A stretch of DNA of 64,000 nucleotides, from the NCBI RefSeq assembly GCF_000725885.1, contig NZ_JODR01000012.1, positions 1 through 64,000 on the forward strand, given 5' to 3'. Positions 63,455 to 64,000 of the stretch are shown here, in pieces. The position numbers and the translations under genes are program-made. Position 1 is the stretch's first letter. The number at the start of each line of letters is the position of its first letter. The notes beneath the pieces were generated by a model. That model saw only the letters and a list, made by a program, of their open reading frames with translations. It was not told the DNA's origin and made no database searches. The DNA comes from Streptomyces albus subsp. albus. GTDB lineage: Bacteria; Actinomycetota; Actinomycetes; Streptomycetales; Streptomycetaceae.

Positions 63455-64000
63455 TCAGTGCCGGTGCGCGGGCACCTCGCACGAACCGTCCGCACACACG
63501 GGTGCGTCCTCGTGCCCGGCCGTCGCCCCGGCCACCTGGACGAGGCCGCCCGCCGCCGCGTACGCCTGCTCCAGAGCCCGGGTGAAGACCTCGGCGGGCT
63601 GGCCCCCGGAAACCCCGAAGCGGCGGTCCAGCACGAAGAACGGTACGCCGGTGGCACCCAGGGAGGCCGCCTCCCGCTCGTCGGCCCGCACCTGGGCGGC
63701 GTACGCGTCCGGGTCGGCCAGCACCCGCCGCACCTCCGCCTCGTCCAGCCCGGCCCCGGTGGCGACGGCGACCACGGTCTCCGCGTCCCCCAGCGGCAGC
63801 AGATCGGCGAAGTTCGCCCGGTAGAAAGCGTCCAGCAAGGCGCTGTGCACGGCCGTCCCCTGCTCCTTGGCATGGTGCAGCAGGCGATGCAGCCCGAAGG
63901 TGGAGCCCGCCGTCAGCCGGCCCAGCTCATAGCCCAGCCCCTCGCCGTGCGCGGCCTCGGCGACCCGCGCCTCGGCGGCCTGAGCCTCCTGGGGGCTCAA
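63455..64000 (-). CDS. DsbA/FrnE family oxidoreductase, C-terminal part (cut by window)
   Basis: This 181-residue stretch is the C-terminal portion of a FrnE/2-hydroxychromene-2-carboxylate isomerase-like DsbA-family protein. The helical insert (LHRLLHHAKEQGTAVHSALLDAFYRANFADL) and cis-Pro region GVPFFVLDRRFGVSGGQPAEVFTRAL are clear. The N-terminal thioredoxin CxxC motif would be outside the window. A C-terminal C-x4-C motif (CADGSC) close to the end resembles that of Deinococcus FrnE. The true start lies beyond 64000. Confidence 0.85.
   Translation of the reverse strand: MSPQEAQAAEARVAEAAHGEGLGYELGRLTAGSTFGLHRLLHHAKEQGTAVHSALLDAFYRANFADLLPLGDAETVVAVATGAGLDEAEVRRVLADPDAYAAQVRADEREAASLGATGVPFFVLDRRFGVSGGQPAEVFTRALEQAYAAAGGLVQVAGATAGHEDAPVCADGSCEVPAHRH

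Overview
The window looks like a piece of a Streptomyces chromosome. It has very high G+C, many GTG starts, tightly overlapping genes, a chaplin, a Spo0M homologue, a Gbn-type nucleoid protein and a PHO box in front of a Pit phosphate transporter. From memory, the landmarks fall in the same order as in Streptomyces coelicolor: chpE (SCO1800), inhA/fabI and fabG (SCO1814-1815), gbn (SCO1839), pitH2 and partner (SCO1845-1846), then the B12 genes. This is therefore mostly conserved core chromosome. I saw no phage, transposase, CRISPR array or tRNA gene.

Region 1-13.5 kb. The left edge holds the leader of a ribosomal RNA operon transcribed leftwards, with the 16S gene just outside. Next come a 3-methyladenine DNA glycosylase, Spo0M, a barstar-like protein, a YbhB/PEBP protein, an HNH nuclease behind a long leader, a TauE/SafE permease, an NfeD-SPFH membrane pair, an orphan ABC ATPase, a cysteine-free chaplin, a two-component system and a large FHA-FHA-ABC exporter.

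Region 13.5-28 kb. SerB, a SixA-type phosphatase, a CynX-type MFS carrier with a 38-residue membrane partner and a divergent GntR regulator come first. They are followed by the fabG-fabI pair of fatty acid synthesis, a TyrZ-type tyrosyl-tRNA synthetase, small conserved proteins, MoaA, a DUF485-ActP symporter pair and a secreted subtilase.

Region 28-37.7 kb. A fatty acid hydroxylase is followed by a repeat-rich non-coding stretch. Then comes a four-gene operon (acetoacetate decarboxylase-like protein, SDR, two amidohydrolases) facing a TetR regulator across a TGTAAC-N3-GTTACA palindrome. This is the best candidate here for an uncharacterised pathway. An exonuclease-BRCT protein, SURF1 and an atypical SDR follow.

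Region 37.7-49 kb. A six-gene Asp23/AmaP envelope-stress block is followed by an enoyl-CoA hydratase behind a large palindrome, Gbn, an ABC-F protein, a hypothetical protein, an alpha/beta hydrolase and the PhoP-box-controlled phosphate transporter operon.

Region 49.3-58.2 kb. A cobalamin riboswitch leads an operon for the later steps of B12 synthesis: cbiB, cobQ, a ChlI-ChlD type chelatase subunit, cobO, cbiA/cobB, a CbiG-C protein and cobC. CobN and the corrin-ring methyltransferases are not in the window. The right end has a proline iminopeptidase, a MOSC-ferredoxin reductase fusion, an FAD monooxygenase, a DUF1992 protein and the C-terminal part of a FrnE-type DsbA protein cut by the window edge.
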